A stretch of 6,673 nt of DNA from an uncultured Clostridia bacterium (GCA_945622055.1 CALZBV010000139.1:1-6673); one strand, 5' to 3'. Counted from the stretch's first letter, positions 1 to 6,505 are shown. Notes: a model not told the origin generated them from the sequence alone. Program-made: numbers and translations.

Positions 1-1029
1 GGCCGTATGATGCTTCGCATCAACCACGAGTGTACCGGGAACTGGTTCAGCTTTAACAAGCGTTGCACCTACAAGGAAATCGGTGGATTCTTTTGCCGCG
101 CCCATCGTATCATCAAGGAGTATGCTCCTAATGTGCAGACGATTCTTTGCACCGGAGGGATAGAGCCGGGGAAAGAAACGATTGAAAAAGAAGAGGATTT
201 TGCGGATGCAGTCCGCTGCACCGATATGTGGTCGATTGACAAGTACTTTGCACTTCACTGGGGCTGGCCGTATGATGTGGCAGAACGTGGCGGCAATTCT
301 CATAACAGAGGAAATATAGGAGATATTTACGAGTATACAAAGAAGTCTTATGAACGCTTCTCTGAGCTTTGCGGTGGCATAAAAAAGCCGATGATGATGA
401 GTGAGCTGAATGCGGACGGTGATGTTACGGGGCCTTACGAGCAGGCTGCTATGGTGAAGGAATTTTGCGATCGTTTGAAAAAGGACAATGCTACCTGGTT
501 TACCAGCTTTTCTATGTACCAGTTCCGCGACAGAGGACGTCTTGGTCTGGAAATCGAGGACCCGAACAACGCGGAGGTTGGTATTGCACAGCCACTTTTG
601 GACACCTACAGGGAGATCATTCATGATGACTATTTTCTTCCGGAAATGACAATCGGAGAAGAGATAAAGCTTCCGGTGACTCTGCGCTGGGGGAGTGCAG
701 AAGATGCAGAAGGAATTGCGATTCCTCTTAATTTTGAGGGAAATCCTCATTTTTGCGAGGCAGTATTTGAGGATGATTCCAATTTGATGTTGGAGCTTAA
801 CGGTACATGGTTCTACAAGTCGCCAAAGGCAAAGACAATCGATATGATGAGTGCTTTTTATAAAAAGCCTCTTACGGGACCGTGCTGCCTGAATCTGAAG
901 ATTTTTGCACCTCCGGCAAGTGGTGAAAATGATATTACTACGGAGGATGGGGTATACAATTATTACACACGAATTGACAAATTGCCAAAGCTCAGACTGA
1001 GATTTGAGCCGATAGAACTGGCAGAATAA
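1..1029 (+). CDS. Glycoside hydrolase, probably clan GH-A and GH26-like (5' partial)
   Basis: The reading frame is open to the first base of the window, so the N-terminus is missing and the ATG at 7 is internal. The visible 342 codons begin with R-I-N-H-E-C-T-G-N-W-F, which resembles the strand-4 acid/base motif of GH26 enzymes (conserved His-Glu followed by an aromatic stretch); that Glu is encoded at 28-30. A second candidate Glu, the nucleophile, is in M-M-S-E-L-N (codon 403-405), about 125 residues on, a spacing compatible with a GH-A TIM barrel. Between them lies an aromatic stretch, Y-F-A-L-H-W-G-W-P-Y (about 245-275). After about codon 210 the sequence looks like a separate beta-rich C-terminal domain that I do not recognise. 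The likely role is hydrolysis of a beta-linked glycan such as mannan, but the substrate is inference. No export signal can be judged because the N-terminus is absent. GH5, GH39 or an unclassified GH-A family are alternatives. Confidence 0.6.
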   Translation, partial: GRMMLRINHECTGNWFSFNKRCTYKEIGGFFCRAHRIIKEYAPNVQTILCTGGIEPGKETIEKEEDFADAVRCTDMWSIDKYFALHWGWPYDVAERGGNSHNRGNIGDIYEYTKKSYERFSELCGGIKKPMMMSELNADGDVTGPYEQAAMVKEFCDRLKKDNATWFTSFSMYQFRDRGRLGLEIEDPNNAEVGIAQPLLDTYREIIHDDYFLPEMTIGEEIKLPVTLRWGSAEDAEGIAIPLNFEGNPHFCEAVFEDDSNLMLELNGTWFYKSPKAKTIDMMSAFYKKPLTGPCCLNLKIFAPPASGENDITTEDGVYNYYTRIDKLPKLRLRFEPIELAE

Positions 1030-1049
1030 TCAAAAATGCGAGGTAAACT

Positions 1050-2018
1050 ATGAAAAAGAAAGGGTTTAGAAAAATCCTGGTTGCCGGTTTATCCGGTGCT
1101 TTGATTTTAGGCATGAGCGCATGCGGTTCGGCAGCCAAATCAGAGATAATGCAATCGGTAAACGGAAACGGAGCGTATTCTACAGGTTCGTCCTGGGGAA
1201 GTGATTTGGCTATGCCGGATTATGGGCAATCAGAAGAAATGTTACGTGACGAGGTTATAAATCAGACGACTTCAAAAGAGAATGCAGTCCAATCAAGCCG
1301 TAAGGTAATAAAAACAGCAAAGCTCTCTGTTCAAACAAGGGATTATGATGCTTTTTCCGCTGCGCTGGAAAAGAAGGTCGCGGAAGTGAACGCATATTTT
1401 CAGTACGCAGATGTATCGAATACGGATTATCGCGGGGACAGAAAGCAGGGTACATATACCATACGGGTTCCGGAGGCGAATCTGAATCAGTTTCTGGCCG
1501 GGGTAGAAGATATTGCCACAGTTACCAATAAGACAGTTGGTGAGCAGGATGTAACGCTTTCTTATGTAGATACGGAAAGCCGTATTAAGTCGTTAAAGAT
1601 TGAACAGGACAGTCTGCTTGAGTTGTTGAAGCAGGCTCAGGATTTAGACTATATCATCCGTCTTCAGAGCAGGTTGACGGAAGTAAGATATGAGATTGAA
1701 AATTATGAATCCCAGCTCCGTACTTTTGATGATAAAATTGCTTACAGTACGGTAAATATCTCGGCTTTTGAAGTTCAGCGGGTATCGGAGCCGGTACCGA
1801 AAACGGTTGGTGAGCGGATTTCCAGTGGCTGGAAGAATACCATGATTAATATTTCAGAGGGTACTCAGAATTTTGTGGTATGGTTTGTTGTAAATCTTCC
1901 TTACTTAGTTTTTTGGGGGATTGTAATTACAATTGCCGTCATTGTGGTTAAGAAGAAAATCAAAAAAACAAAAAGAAAGCACAATGAAAACAGCACTGCG
2001 GAACAGAACGAAGAGTAA
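1050..2018 (+). CDS. DUF4349 domain lipoprotein with C-terminal membrane anchor
   Basis: This 322-residue protein starts at an ATG with GAGG (1040-1043) six bases upstream, 20 bases after the hydrolase gene, so the two are probably co-transcribed. The N-terminus is a lipoprotein signal: Lys/Arg-rich, then a hydrophobic stretch ending G-M-S-A-C, with Cys25 as the likely lipidated residue (Met at -3 is slightly atypical). After a polar linker, about residues 85-250 match the DUF4349 pattern: R-K-V-I-K-T-A-K-L-S-V near the start, a P-E-A-N-L-N-Q-F segment, then a long charged helix likely to form a coiled coil, and S-T-V-N-I near the end. A hydrophobic segment at about 272-300 followed by a Lys-rich tail is a transmembrane helix with the tail on the cytoplasmic side. 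The protein would thus be held to the membrane at both ends. The molecular function of the family is not known. The family call is from recognition of the pattern, not a search. Confidence 0.88.
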   Translation: MKKKGFRKILVAGLSGALILGMSACGSAAKSEIMQSVNGNGAYSTGSSWGSDLAMPDYGQSEEMLRDEVINQTTSKENAVQSSRKVIKTAKLSVQTRDYDAFSAALEKKVAEVNAYFQYADVSNTDYRGDRKQGTYTIRVPEANLNQFLAGVEDIATVTNKTVGEQDVTLSYVDTESRIKSLKIEQDSLLELLKQAQDLDYIIRLQSRLTEVRYEIENYESQLRTFDDKIAYSTVNISAFEVQRVSEPVPKTVGERISSGWKNTMINISEGTQNFVVWFVVNLPYLVFWGIVITIAVIVVKKKIKKTKRKHNENSTAEQNEE

Positions 2019-2031
2019 AAAATCTTTTTAC

Positions 2032-2060
2032 TTGTGCATGGCAACAGACAGCGGTATAAT
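2032..2060 (+). promoter_or_regulatory. Sigma-A type promoter for the prolyl isomerase gene
   Basis: TTGTGC (2032-2037) and TATAAT (2055-2060) are separated by 17 bases, the optimal spacing, and the -10 is a perfect consensus. The -35 box begins only 13 bases after the stop of the DUF4349 gene and no terminator hairpin separates them, so read-through from upstream is also possible. Transcription would start near 2067, leaving a leader of about 34 bases with no obvious structure. Confidence 0.8.
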
Positions 2061-2100
2061 TGAGGCATTTGGAAAATTGAGTTGATTACAGGAGGTAAAA

Positions 2101-2526
2101 ATGAATAACGTAAACAAAACTTGTAAGGTACATTATACAGGAACCTTTAATGACGGAACCGTATTTGATTCTTCGTATGACAGAGAAGAACCGATAGAGT
2201 TTGTATGTGGTGCAGGCATGATGATTAAGGGCTTCGATGAGGCTGTAAAGGATATGGCAATCGGAGAGATTAAGAATATTCACCTGATGCCGGAAGAGGC
2301 TTATGGTATGCCAAATCCGGACGCCATACTCATTTTTGAGATAGAGAGTCTTCCGGGCTCTGAGAATCTGACGGTAGGTCAGAGAGTGTACCTGCAGAAT
2401 GAAATGGGCCAGCCGGTTCCGGTAACGGTAGTTTCCAAGACGGAAAAGACAATTAAGCTGGATGCAAATCATGAGATGGCCGGAAAAGAGCTGAATTTCA
2501 AGATTGAGCTCATAGAGGTAAAGTGA
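2101..2526 (+). CDS. FKBP-type peptidyl-prolyl cis-trans isomerase, SlyD-like
   Basis: The 141-residue protein has the SlyD architecture: a split FKBP fold with an insert-in-flap chaperone domain. The FKBP core is seen in V-H-Y-T-G-T-F-N-D-G-T-V-F-D-S (residues 10-24), M-I-K-G-F-D-E-A (41-48) and the E-E-A-Y-G turn (65-69). The insert spans about 75-128 and ends in D-A-N-H-E-M-A-G-K-E-L-N-F, which corresponds to the conserved N-H-x-L-A-G-K-x-L-x-F of SlyD; FKBP residues resume there. It should catalyse proline isomerisation and act as a cytoplasmic folding helper. It stops right after the fold (ending I-E-V-K) and lacks the His/Cys-rich nickel-binding tail of the E. coli protein, which is common in Gram-positive versions. 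The start is decided by AGGAGG directly upstream (2091-2096). The gene has its own promoter and appears monocistronic, although no clear terminator follows. Confidence 0.93.
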   Translation: MNNVNKTCKVHYTGTFNDGTVFDSSYDREEPIEFVCGAGMMIKGFDEAVKDMAIGEIKNIHLMPEEAYGMPNPDAILIFEIESLPGSENLTVGQRVYLQNEMGQPVPVTVVSKTEKTIKLDANHEMAGKELNFKIELIEVK

Positions 2527-2659
2527 TGATGACAAAAGCAAGGATTATACTCTTAATGTCTATCTTTTTGATTCTTACCCATATATGGTTTGGGTGAGTT
2601 TGGTGTCTATCGGTGAAGATTATACGAGTGACCTTCTGAAATTGTTTGAGGAAAAATAA
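2522..2659 (+). pseudogene. Coding-like open frame without a start codon (possible C-terminal gene remnant)
   Basis: Directly after the prolyl isomerase gene, in the frame one base later than that gene's, there are 45 open codons ending at TAA (2657-2659). The composition looks like a real protein C-terminus: an acidic start (D-D-D-K-S-K-D-Y-T-L-N-V-Y-L-F-D), then S-Y-P-Y-M-V-W-V-S-L-V-S-I-G-E-D-Y-T, then S-D-L-L-K-L-F-E-E-K. A TAA at 2519-2521 closes the frame upstream. The only Met is internal, and there is no ribosome site placed for it. I read this as a decayed gene end or the scar of a deletion, but I do not recognise the family. A chance open frame of this length is also possible. Confidence 0.35.
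2526..2597 (+). CDS. Possible 23-residue hydrophobic small ORF
   Basis: An ATG overlaps the stop codon of the prolyl isomerase gene (TGATG), the classic arrangement for translational coupling. It opens a 23-codon frame: M-M-T-K-A-R followed by an almost wholly hydrophobic run rich in Ile, Leu and Phe, ending H-I-W-F-G. This would be a single short membrane-inserting peptide. It has no ribosome site beyond the AGAGGT at 2514-2519 within the upstream gene. It overlaps the start-less open frame in another phase, and both cannot easily be functional. Chance is the more likely explanation. Confidence 0.2.
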   Translation: MMTKARIILLMSIFLILTHIWFG

Positions 2660-2758
2660 AGGGCTTCCCTAATTAGCATGTGTTTCGGACCGGTGTTTTT
2701 ACCCGGGGCGAACTGCTTTGGAAAATGTGAAAAAATTTAAGGGAAAAAGAGAAAAAAA
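2660..2758. other. Remainder of the 303-base gap: no confident feature
   Basis: Apart from the tiny ORF listed separately, this stretch shows only weak inverted repeats: AGGG-CTT-CCCT (2659-2669) and a bulged CCGGT/ACCCGG pair around 2691-2706. Neither is followed by a T run, so neither makes a convincing intrinsic terminator. I see no riboswitch core, tRNA or repeat unit. The last 30 bases are strongly A-rich and may act as an UP element for the promoter that follows. Confidence 0.5.
2678..2740 (+). CDS. Possible 20-residue cysteine-containing small ORF
   Basis: A 20-codon ATG frame encodes MCFGPVFLPGANCFGKCEKI, with three Cys and two C-F-G triplets, ending at TAA just before the MCP promoter. 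The nearest purine-rich stretch (AAAGGG, 2658-2663) lies too far upstream to be a convincing ribosome site. I list it because it is the only frame in this part of the gap that has an unusual composition. Without homologues it should be treated as a chance ORF. Confidence 0.1.
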   Translation: MCFGPVFLPGANCFGKCEKI

Positions 2759-2787
2759 TTGCTTATTTTTCATTTTTGTGTTACAAT
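2759..2787 (+). promoter_or_regulatory. Extended -10 promoter for the MCP-transporter pair
   Basis: TTGCTT (2759-2764) and TACAAT (2782-2787) are 17 bases apart, with TG at 2779-2780 giving an extended -10. The A-rich tract upstream could strengthen it. The site matches the housekeeping sigma consensus rather than a flagellar (sigma-D/FliA) promoter, so the downstream receptor is not obviously part of a motility regulon. The leader is about 36 bases and carries AAAGGA (2817-2822) seven bases before the start codon. Confidence 0.75.
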
Positions 2788-2829
2788 TGTTTTGTCGTTT
2801 TTTGAAATCAAAAGAGAAAGGAACGAAAG

Positions 2830-4287
2830 ATGGAACATAATATTAAGAAGCCAATAGCGAAGGAAAAGATTCAAAAGATCATGCTGTATATTACGTATGG
2901 TGTGTCGGGCGTTTTTTTTCTGAAGAACCTGATTAGATTTGATGTTGTTGCGATGCTTGTAATTGGCGTAACATTGGTAGCATTTACGGCAATTTTGTTC
3001 GTGATGAAGAAAATGAAGGTTGAGATTGAAAAGCAGCAGTTCATTGTCAGTATGAGCTTATGTGTGTTGATTTTTATTATTTCGCTGTTTGCCGGAGAGT
3101 CTTTCAGTGATGATTTTTTGCTTCATATGGCGGCTCTTGGCTTGTCGGGAATGTATCTTCGTCCGAAGCAGACGGCAACGCAGGCGACGTGGTCTTTTGT
3201 GCTTTTGGTGATACAGTATTTCATTAATCCGGGGAAGGCAGGCGGACTGGGTCAGTATATTTTGTGCCTTGTCGTTTTTGTTTTGGCAGCATCGCTCTTT
3301 TATCTTGCCATAGCACGTGGAAGAGGGTTTATTATGATTTCGAGAGCCAGAGCAGAGGAAGCGGAGGAGCTTTTGGCTGCTCTGAAAAAGGTTGGCGAAG
3401 AGCTGCAGACGAACTTTGAGGATTCCGCAGAAGGAATTAAAGGTCTTCGCGAGGCAAGTGAACATCTGAGCCGTAATACGGACGAACTGAAGTCGGGTTC
3501 CGAGGAAATCGCTCAGGGTACGAAGGATGTTTCCGGGACTTGCGAGAGTGTTCAGGGAAGAATTCAGGAAACAGAGAAACAGGTTGAGGCACTTACGGAG
3601 AATGTATGTGAGTTTGAAAAGGTGCTTTCGGTGAACAAGGAGAATATGGTGGCGATGAGTCGTCAGATGGAATCCGTACAGACGACCGTTCAGCAGGCGA
3701 ATGAGGTGTTCCGGCTGCTGGAGAAATACATGCAGGAGATTTCGCATGTGACGGAGCAGTTATACAGCATTTCATCCAGCACAACGATGCTTGCACTTAA
3801 TGCATCGATTGAAGCGGCGAGAGCAGGGCAGAGCGGTGCCGGATTTGCGGTAGTGGCTTCAAAGGTGCAGGAGCTGGCTGTGGACAGTAACCGTTGTTCC
3901 TCCCAGGTGGCTTCTGTGGTGGAACAGATGCAGCGTCAGGTCCAGATTACGACAAAGCAGATGGAAGAGAGTGAAGAGGCAATTCAGGAATCCCTGGGCA
4001 GCTTACAGGGGCTCCAGAACAGCTTTGACCAGCTGACAGAGCATTTCGATTCTCTTTATCAGAATATTGAGTCACAGAATAATAAAATTTCCCAGGTGGA
4101 CTCTATTTTTGAACAGCTGAAGGGACAGGTTGGAGACATGAACCGCTATTCTGAAGAGAATCAGAATGCAGTGGATGCAATTACAGGGGCAATGGAGGTT
4201 TATCGTTCCAGTCTGGAACAGATGATTGCGGATACAGAGCACATTCATGAATTGTCCGTAGATATGCTTTCTATGTCCCAAAAGTAG
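2830..4287 (+). CDS. Methyl-accepting chemotaxis-like protein with polytopic membrane N-terminus
   Basis: This is a 485-residue membrane signalling protein. About six hydrophobic segments fill the N-terminus (roughly residues 17-35, 39-59, 71-89, 96-110, 120-131 and 142-161), with loops too short for an extracytoplasmic ligand domain. No HAMP domain is evident; the last membrane helix runs straight into a long coiled coil (about 170-480), which is the MCP signalling hairpin. The tip is recognisable at 318-342: T-T-M-L-A-L-N-A-S-I-E-A-A-R-A-G-Q-S-G-A-G-F-A-V-V. Asn324, Glu328, Arg331 and Phe339 align with Tsr Asn381, Glu385, Arg388 and Phe396. However, Tsr Glu391 is replaced by Gln334, Tsr Arg394 by Ala337, and the usual x-x-Q-T-N before L-L-A-L-N is S-S-T-T. 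It should form dimers and signal through CheW/CheA if those partners still bind. The stimulus is unknown and may be sensed within the membrane. It shares a transcript with the transporter downstream. Confidence 0.88.
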   Translation: MEHNIKKPIAKEKIQKIMLYITYGVSGVFFLKNLIRFDVVAMLVIGVTLVAFTAILFVMKKMKVEIEKQQFIVSMSLCVLIFIISLFAGESFSDDFLLHMAALGLSGMYLRPKQTATQATWSFVLLVIQYFINPGKAGGLGQYILCLVVFVLAASLFYLAIARGRGFIMISRARAEEAEELLAALKKVGEELQTNFEDSAEGIKGLREASEHLSRNTDELKSGSEEIAQGTKDVSGTCESVQGRIQETEKQVEALTENVCEFEKVLSVNKENMVAMSRQMESVQTTVQQANEVFRLLEKYMQEISHVTEQLYSISSSTTMLALNASIEAARAGQSGAGFAVVASKVQELAVDSNRCSSQVASVVEQMQRQVQITTKQMEESEEAIQESLGSLQGLQNSFDQLTEHFDSLYQNIESQNNKISQVDSIFEQLKGQVGDMNRYSEENQNAVDAITGAMEVYRSSLEQMIADTEHIHELSVDMLSMSQK

Positions 4288-4295
4288 GAAATACC

Positions 4296-5222
4296 ATGAA
4301 TAATTTTACGATTGTTTTTCAAAATGTTTTTATGATGCTTTTGTACCTGCTATGCGGGTATTGTCTGGTGAAGGTAAGAAAAGGGGAGGCGTCACACGCC
4401 AAATCCTTTTCTTCCTTTTTGATTTATGTGTGTGGTCCGTGCATGATAATCAGTGCATTTCAGACGATGCAGTATTCTGTTGAGCTTACAGCCGCAATTG
4501 TGAAGTTTTTCTTTGCATCGTTACTTGCACAGGCATTGTTTATGCTGGCAGTTTATGTGCTGCTTCATCGGAACTATGAGGATGCCAGGTATCGTATTCT
4601 GACAATTGGTGCGGTGTTTGGAAATGTGGGATTTTTCGGACTTCCGCTTGTTACAGCTTTATTTCCGGAAAATCCGGAGGTAGCCTGCTACAGCTCGGTT
4701 TACGTCATGAGTATGAACCTTCTCGTGTTTACGATTGGTGTGTACATGATTACGAAAAAGAAGGAGTATATTTCAATTAAATCTGCGTTGCTTAACCCGA
4801 CCAGTATTGCAATGTACCTCTCGCTTCCGATGTATTTTCTTGGAATACGGTTGCCGGAGAATTTCGGAGACTCCGTAGCTTTGCTCGGGAAGATGACGAC
4901 TCCTATCTGTATGCTTGTGCTTGGAATGCGCCTTGCGGCATCAGATTTACGTAAAGTGTTCTGCAGACCGTTTGCTTATGTTGTTTGTGTGTTGAAGCTC
5001 GTTGCGTTCCCTGTGTTTTCCTATTTGTGTGTGCGGATGGTTCCGTTTTTCGATTCGACCTTTTGCGGTTGTATGCTTGCTCTGAGCGGAGCACCATCGG
5101 CAGCGGTGATTCTTTCCATGGCAGAGATTCACGAATGCGAGCAGGAGCTGAGTGCCAATGTAGTGCTTCTTACGACGATTTTTAGTGTAATTACGGCTCC
5201 GTTACTTTTGCTTATTGTTTAG
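4296..5222 (+). CDS. AEC (auxin efflux carrier) family transporter
   Basis: This 308-residue protein is almost entirely hydrophobic, with about ten membrane segments in two similar halves, the length usual for bacterial AEC permeases. Recognisable family features are G-N-V-G-F-F-G-L-P at 109-117, the N-P-T-S-I-A-M stretch (168-173) opening the second half, L-V-L-G-M-R-L near 207-213, and S-G-A-P-S-A-A-V near 264-271, followed by the terminal T-T-I-F-S-V-I-T-A-P helix. Bacterial members move organic acids such as malate, or amino acid derivatives, out of or into the cell; the substrate here cannot be told. It starts 8 bases after the MCP stop, with AGGAA (4286-4290) overlapping that stop codon, so the pair is one transcript and probably translationally linked. 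No clear terminator follows. Confidence 0.92.
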   Translation: MNNFTIVFQNVFMMLLYLLCGYCLVKVRKGEASHAKSFSSFLIYVCGPCMIISAFQTMQYSVELTAAIVKFFFASLLAQALFMLAVYVLLHRNYEDARYRILTIGAVFGNVGFFGLPLVTALFPENPEVACYSSVYVMSMNLLVFTIGVYMITKKKEYISIKSALLNPTSIAMYLSLPMYFLGIRLPENFGDSVALLGKMTTPICMLVLGMRLAASDLRKVFCRPFAYVVCVLKLVAFPVFSYLCVRMVPFFDSTFCGCMLALSGAPSAAVILSMAEIHECEQELSANVVLLTTIFSVITAPLLLLIV

Positions 5223-5324
5223 GCAGATGCCGGACCCGGAGATAAACGCAAAGGTGTGTTCTTAATATTTTTATAACCATTCAACAAAATCACATTGATT
5301 TCGGTGGAATTTATGATTGTTTTG

Positions 5325-5333
5325 TGGTATACT
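5325..5333 (+). promoter_or_regulatory. Extended -10 promoter for the aldo/keto reductase gene
   Basis: TGGTATACT combines a TG extension (5325-5326) with a good -10 box (TATACT, 5328-5333). The hexamer at -35 spacing (TGGAAT, 5305-5310) is poor, as is common with extended -10 promoters. Transcription would start near 5340, giving a leader of about 35 bases. Confidence 0.65.
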
Positions 5334-5364
5334 TAACATAGAGGTATTGTTGACTTACTTTTGT

Positions 5365-5369
5365 GGAGG
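5365..5369 (+). promoter_or_regulatory. Ribosome site fixing the reductase start at 5375
   Basis: GGAGG lies five bases before the ATG at 5375. The in-frame GTG at 5363 would place this Shine-Dalgarno sequence inside the coding region and has no site of its own, so the ATG is the better start. Confidence 0.85.
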
Positions 5370-5374
5370 TACGT

Positions 5375-6505
5375 ATGGAAAAGGTTACAAAAAGGGCAAT
5401 TGAGAAGCTTGGAATTGAGACATCCCTTCTTGGTTTTGGCTGCATGAGGTTTCCGACCAGAGATGGAAGGATTGATGAGGCTCGTGCGGAGAAAATGCTG
5501 GACGAGGCTATTGCAAGAGGCGTGAATTATATTGACACGGCATTTCCGTATCACGGAGGAGAGAGTGAGCCGTTTGTAGGAAAGGTGCTGGATAAGTATC
5601 CGAGAGATTCGTATTATCTTGCTACGAAGCTTCCGTGCTGGGATGTAAAGACTCCGGAGGACGCACCGCGCATTTTTGAGAATCAGCTGAAGCGTCTGAA
5701 CAAGGAGCACATTGATTTTTATCTGCTTCATGCACTGGGACGTGACCGCTTCCGGGACATGGTAAAGCTCGGAGTAATAGAGTATTGTGAAGAGTTAAAG
5801 AAACAGGGAAAGATAAAATATCTTGGCTTTTCCTTCCATGACAGCTATGAGGCCTTTGAAGAGATTGCAGGCTACCGTGATTGGGACTTCTGCCAGATTC
5901 AGTTAAACTACATGGATACGAACGAGCAGGCAGGGCTGAAGGGGTATGCACTGACGGAAAAGTTAAATATTCCGCTTGTAATCATGGAGCCGGTGAAAGG
6001 AGGCTCCCTTGCAAATCTTCCGGAGGAGGTATGCACCGGACTTCGTGCAATTGACCCGAAGGCATCGAATGCTTCCTTTGCACTTCGCTGGGTTGCTTCC
6101 TTCCCAAATGTCCGCGTGGTACTGAGCGGAATGTCTACGGAGGAGCAGACAGAGGATAATCTGAACACCTTTACGAATTTTAAACCGCTCTCTGAGGAAG
6201 AGAAGAAGACGATTGAGACGCTTGCTGAAACGCTCAGAAGTCGTGTAAATAACGGTTGTACCGGATGTAATTACTGTATGCCGTGTCCGGCAGGAGTCGA
6301 TATTCCGCACAACTTCAGAATATGGAATACATACGGAATGTATGGCGATAAGAATGGAACCAGATGGCAGTGGGAGCATGGGATTGACCAGGCAAAGAAG
6401 GCGCACAGCTGTGTTGAGTGCGGTGCCTGTGAAGCAGCTTGTCCGCAGCATCTTTCGATTCGCGAAAACTTAAAGCAGCTCCAGAAGGAACTGGATGAAC
6501 TGTAA
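5375..6505 (+). CDS. Aldo/keto reductase with C-terminal [4Fe-4S] ferredoxin-like domain
   Basis: The protein has 376 residues from the ATG chosen by its ribosome site. The first 280 or so form an aldo/keto reductase barrel with the full catalytic tetrad in view: Asp54 and Tyr59 in N-Y-I-D-T-A-F-P-Y, Lys85 in L-A-T-K-L-P, and His119 in F-Y-L-L-H-A. L-G-F-G-C-M-R-F-P near the N-terminus is typical of the oxidoreductase subgroup of clostridia. The tail carries two cysteine clusters: C-x2-C-x2-C-x2-C-P (295, 298, 301, 304) and C-x2-C-x2-C-x3-C-P (346, 349, 352, 356), sufficient for two [4Fe-4S] clusters. The enzyme would reduce or oxidise a carbonyl/alcohol substrate with a nicotinamide cofactor in the cytoplasm, perhaps exchanging electrons with the clusters; the substrate is unknown. 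The fusion is a known family form in anaerobes. It forms a single-gene unit between its own promoter and a strong terminator. Confidence 0.95.
   Translation: MEKVTKRAIEKLGIETSLLGFGCMRFPTRDGRIDEARAEKMLDEAIARGVNYIDTAFPYHGGESEPFVGKVLDKYPRDSYYLATKLPCWDVKTPEDAPRIFENQLKRLNKEHIDFYLLHALGRDRFRDMVKLGVIEYCEELKKQGKIKYLGFSFHDSYEAFEEIAGYRDWDFCQIQLNYMDTNEQAGLKGYALTEKLNIPLVIMEPVKGGSLANLPEEVCTGLRAIDPKASNASFALRWVASFPNVRVVLSGMSTEEQTEDNLNTFTNFKPLSEEEKKTIETLAETLRSRVNNGCTGCNYCMPCPAGVDIPHNFRIWNTYGMYGDKNGTRWQWEHGIDQAKKAHSCVECGACEAACPQHLSIRENLKQLQKELDEL

Noticed and set aside
2086..2541. Minus-strand open frame of 151 codons covering the prolyl isomerase gene
   Set aside because: It mirrors the conserved isomerase frame and has no independent support.
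2600..2625. Repeated GATTATAC and GTCTATC words near 2543-2566 and 2605-2625
   Set aside because: Two copies of 7-8 bases in swapped order are within chance in A+T-rich sequence and show no regular spacing.
2688..2710. Hairpin-like CCGGT/ACCCGG repeat as a terminator or riboswitch element
   Set aside because: The stem is short and bulged, no T run follows, and no conserved riboswitch core can be seen around it.
3058..3747. Long minus-strand open frame (229 codons) opposite the MCP gene
   Set aside because: It lies wholly within the MCP coding region, is rich in His, Arg and Cys as expected for an antisense shadow, and has no ribosome site. The + strand frame has clear MCP motifs.
5363..5374. 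Upstream GTG start for the reductase, adding four residues
   Set aside because: The GGAGG at 5365-5369 would fall inside the coding region. It is correctly placed for the ATG at 5375.
5963..6451. Minus-strand open frame of 162 codons opposite the reductase gene
   Set aside because: It is antisense to a conserved enzyme with its full catalytic and cluster residues, and has no recognisable motif of its own.
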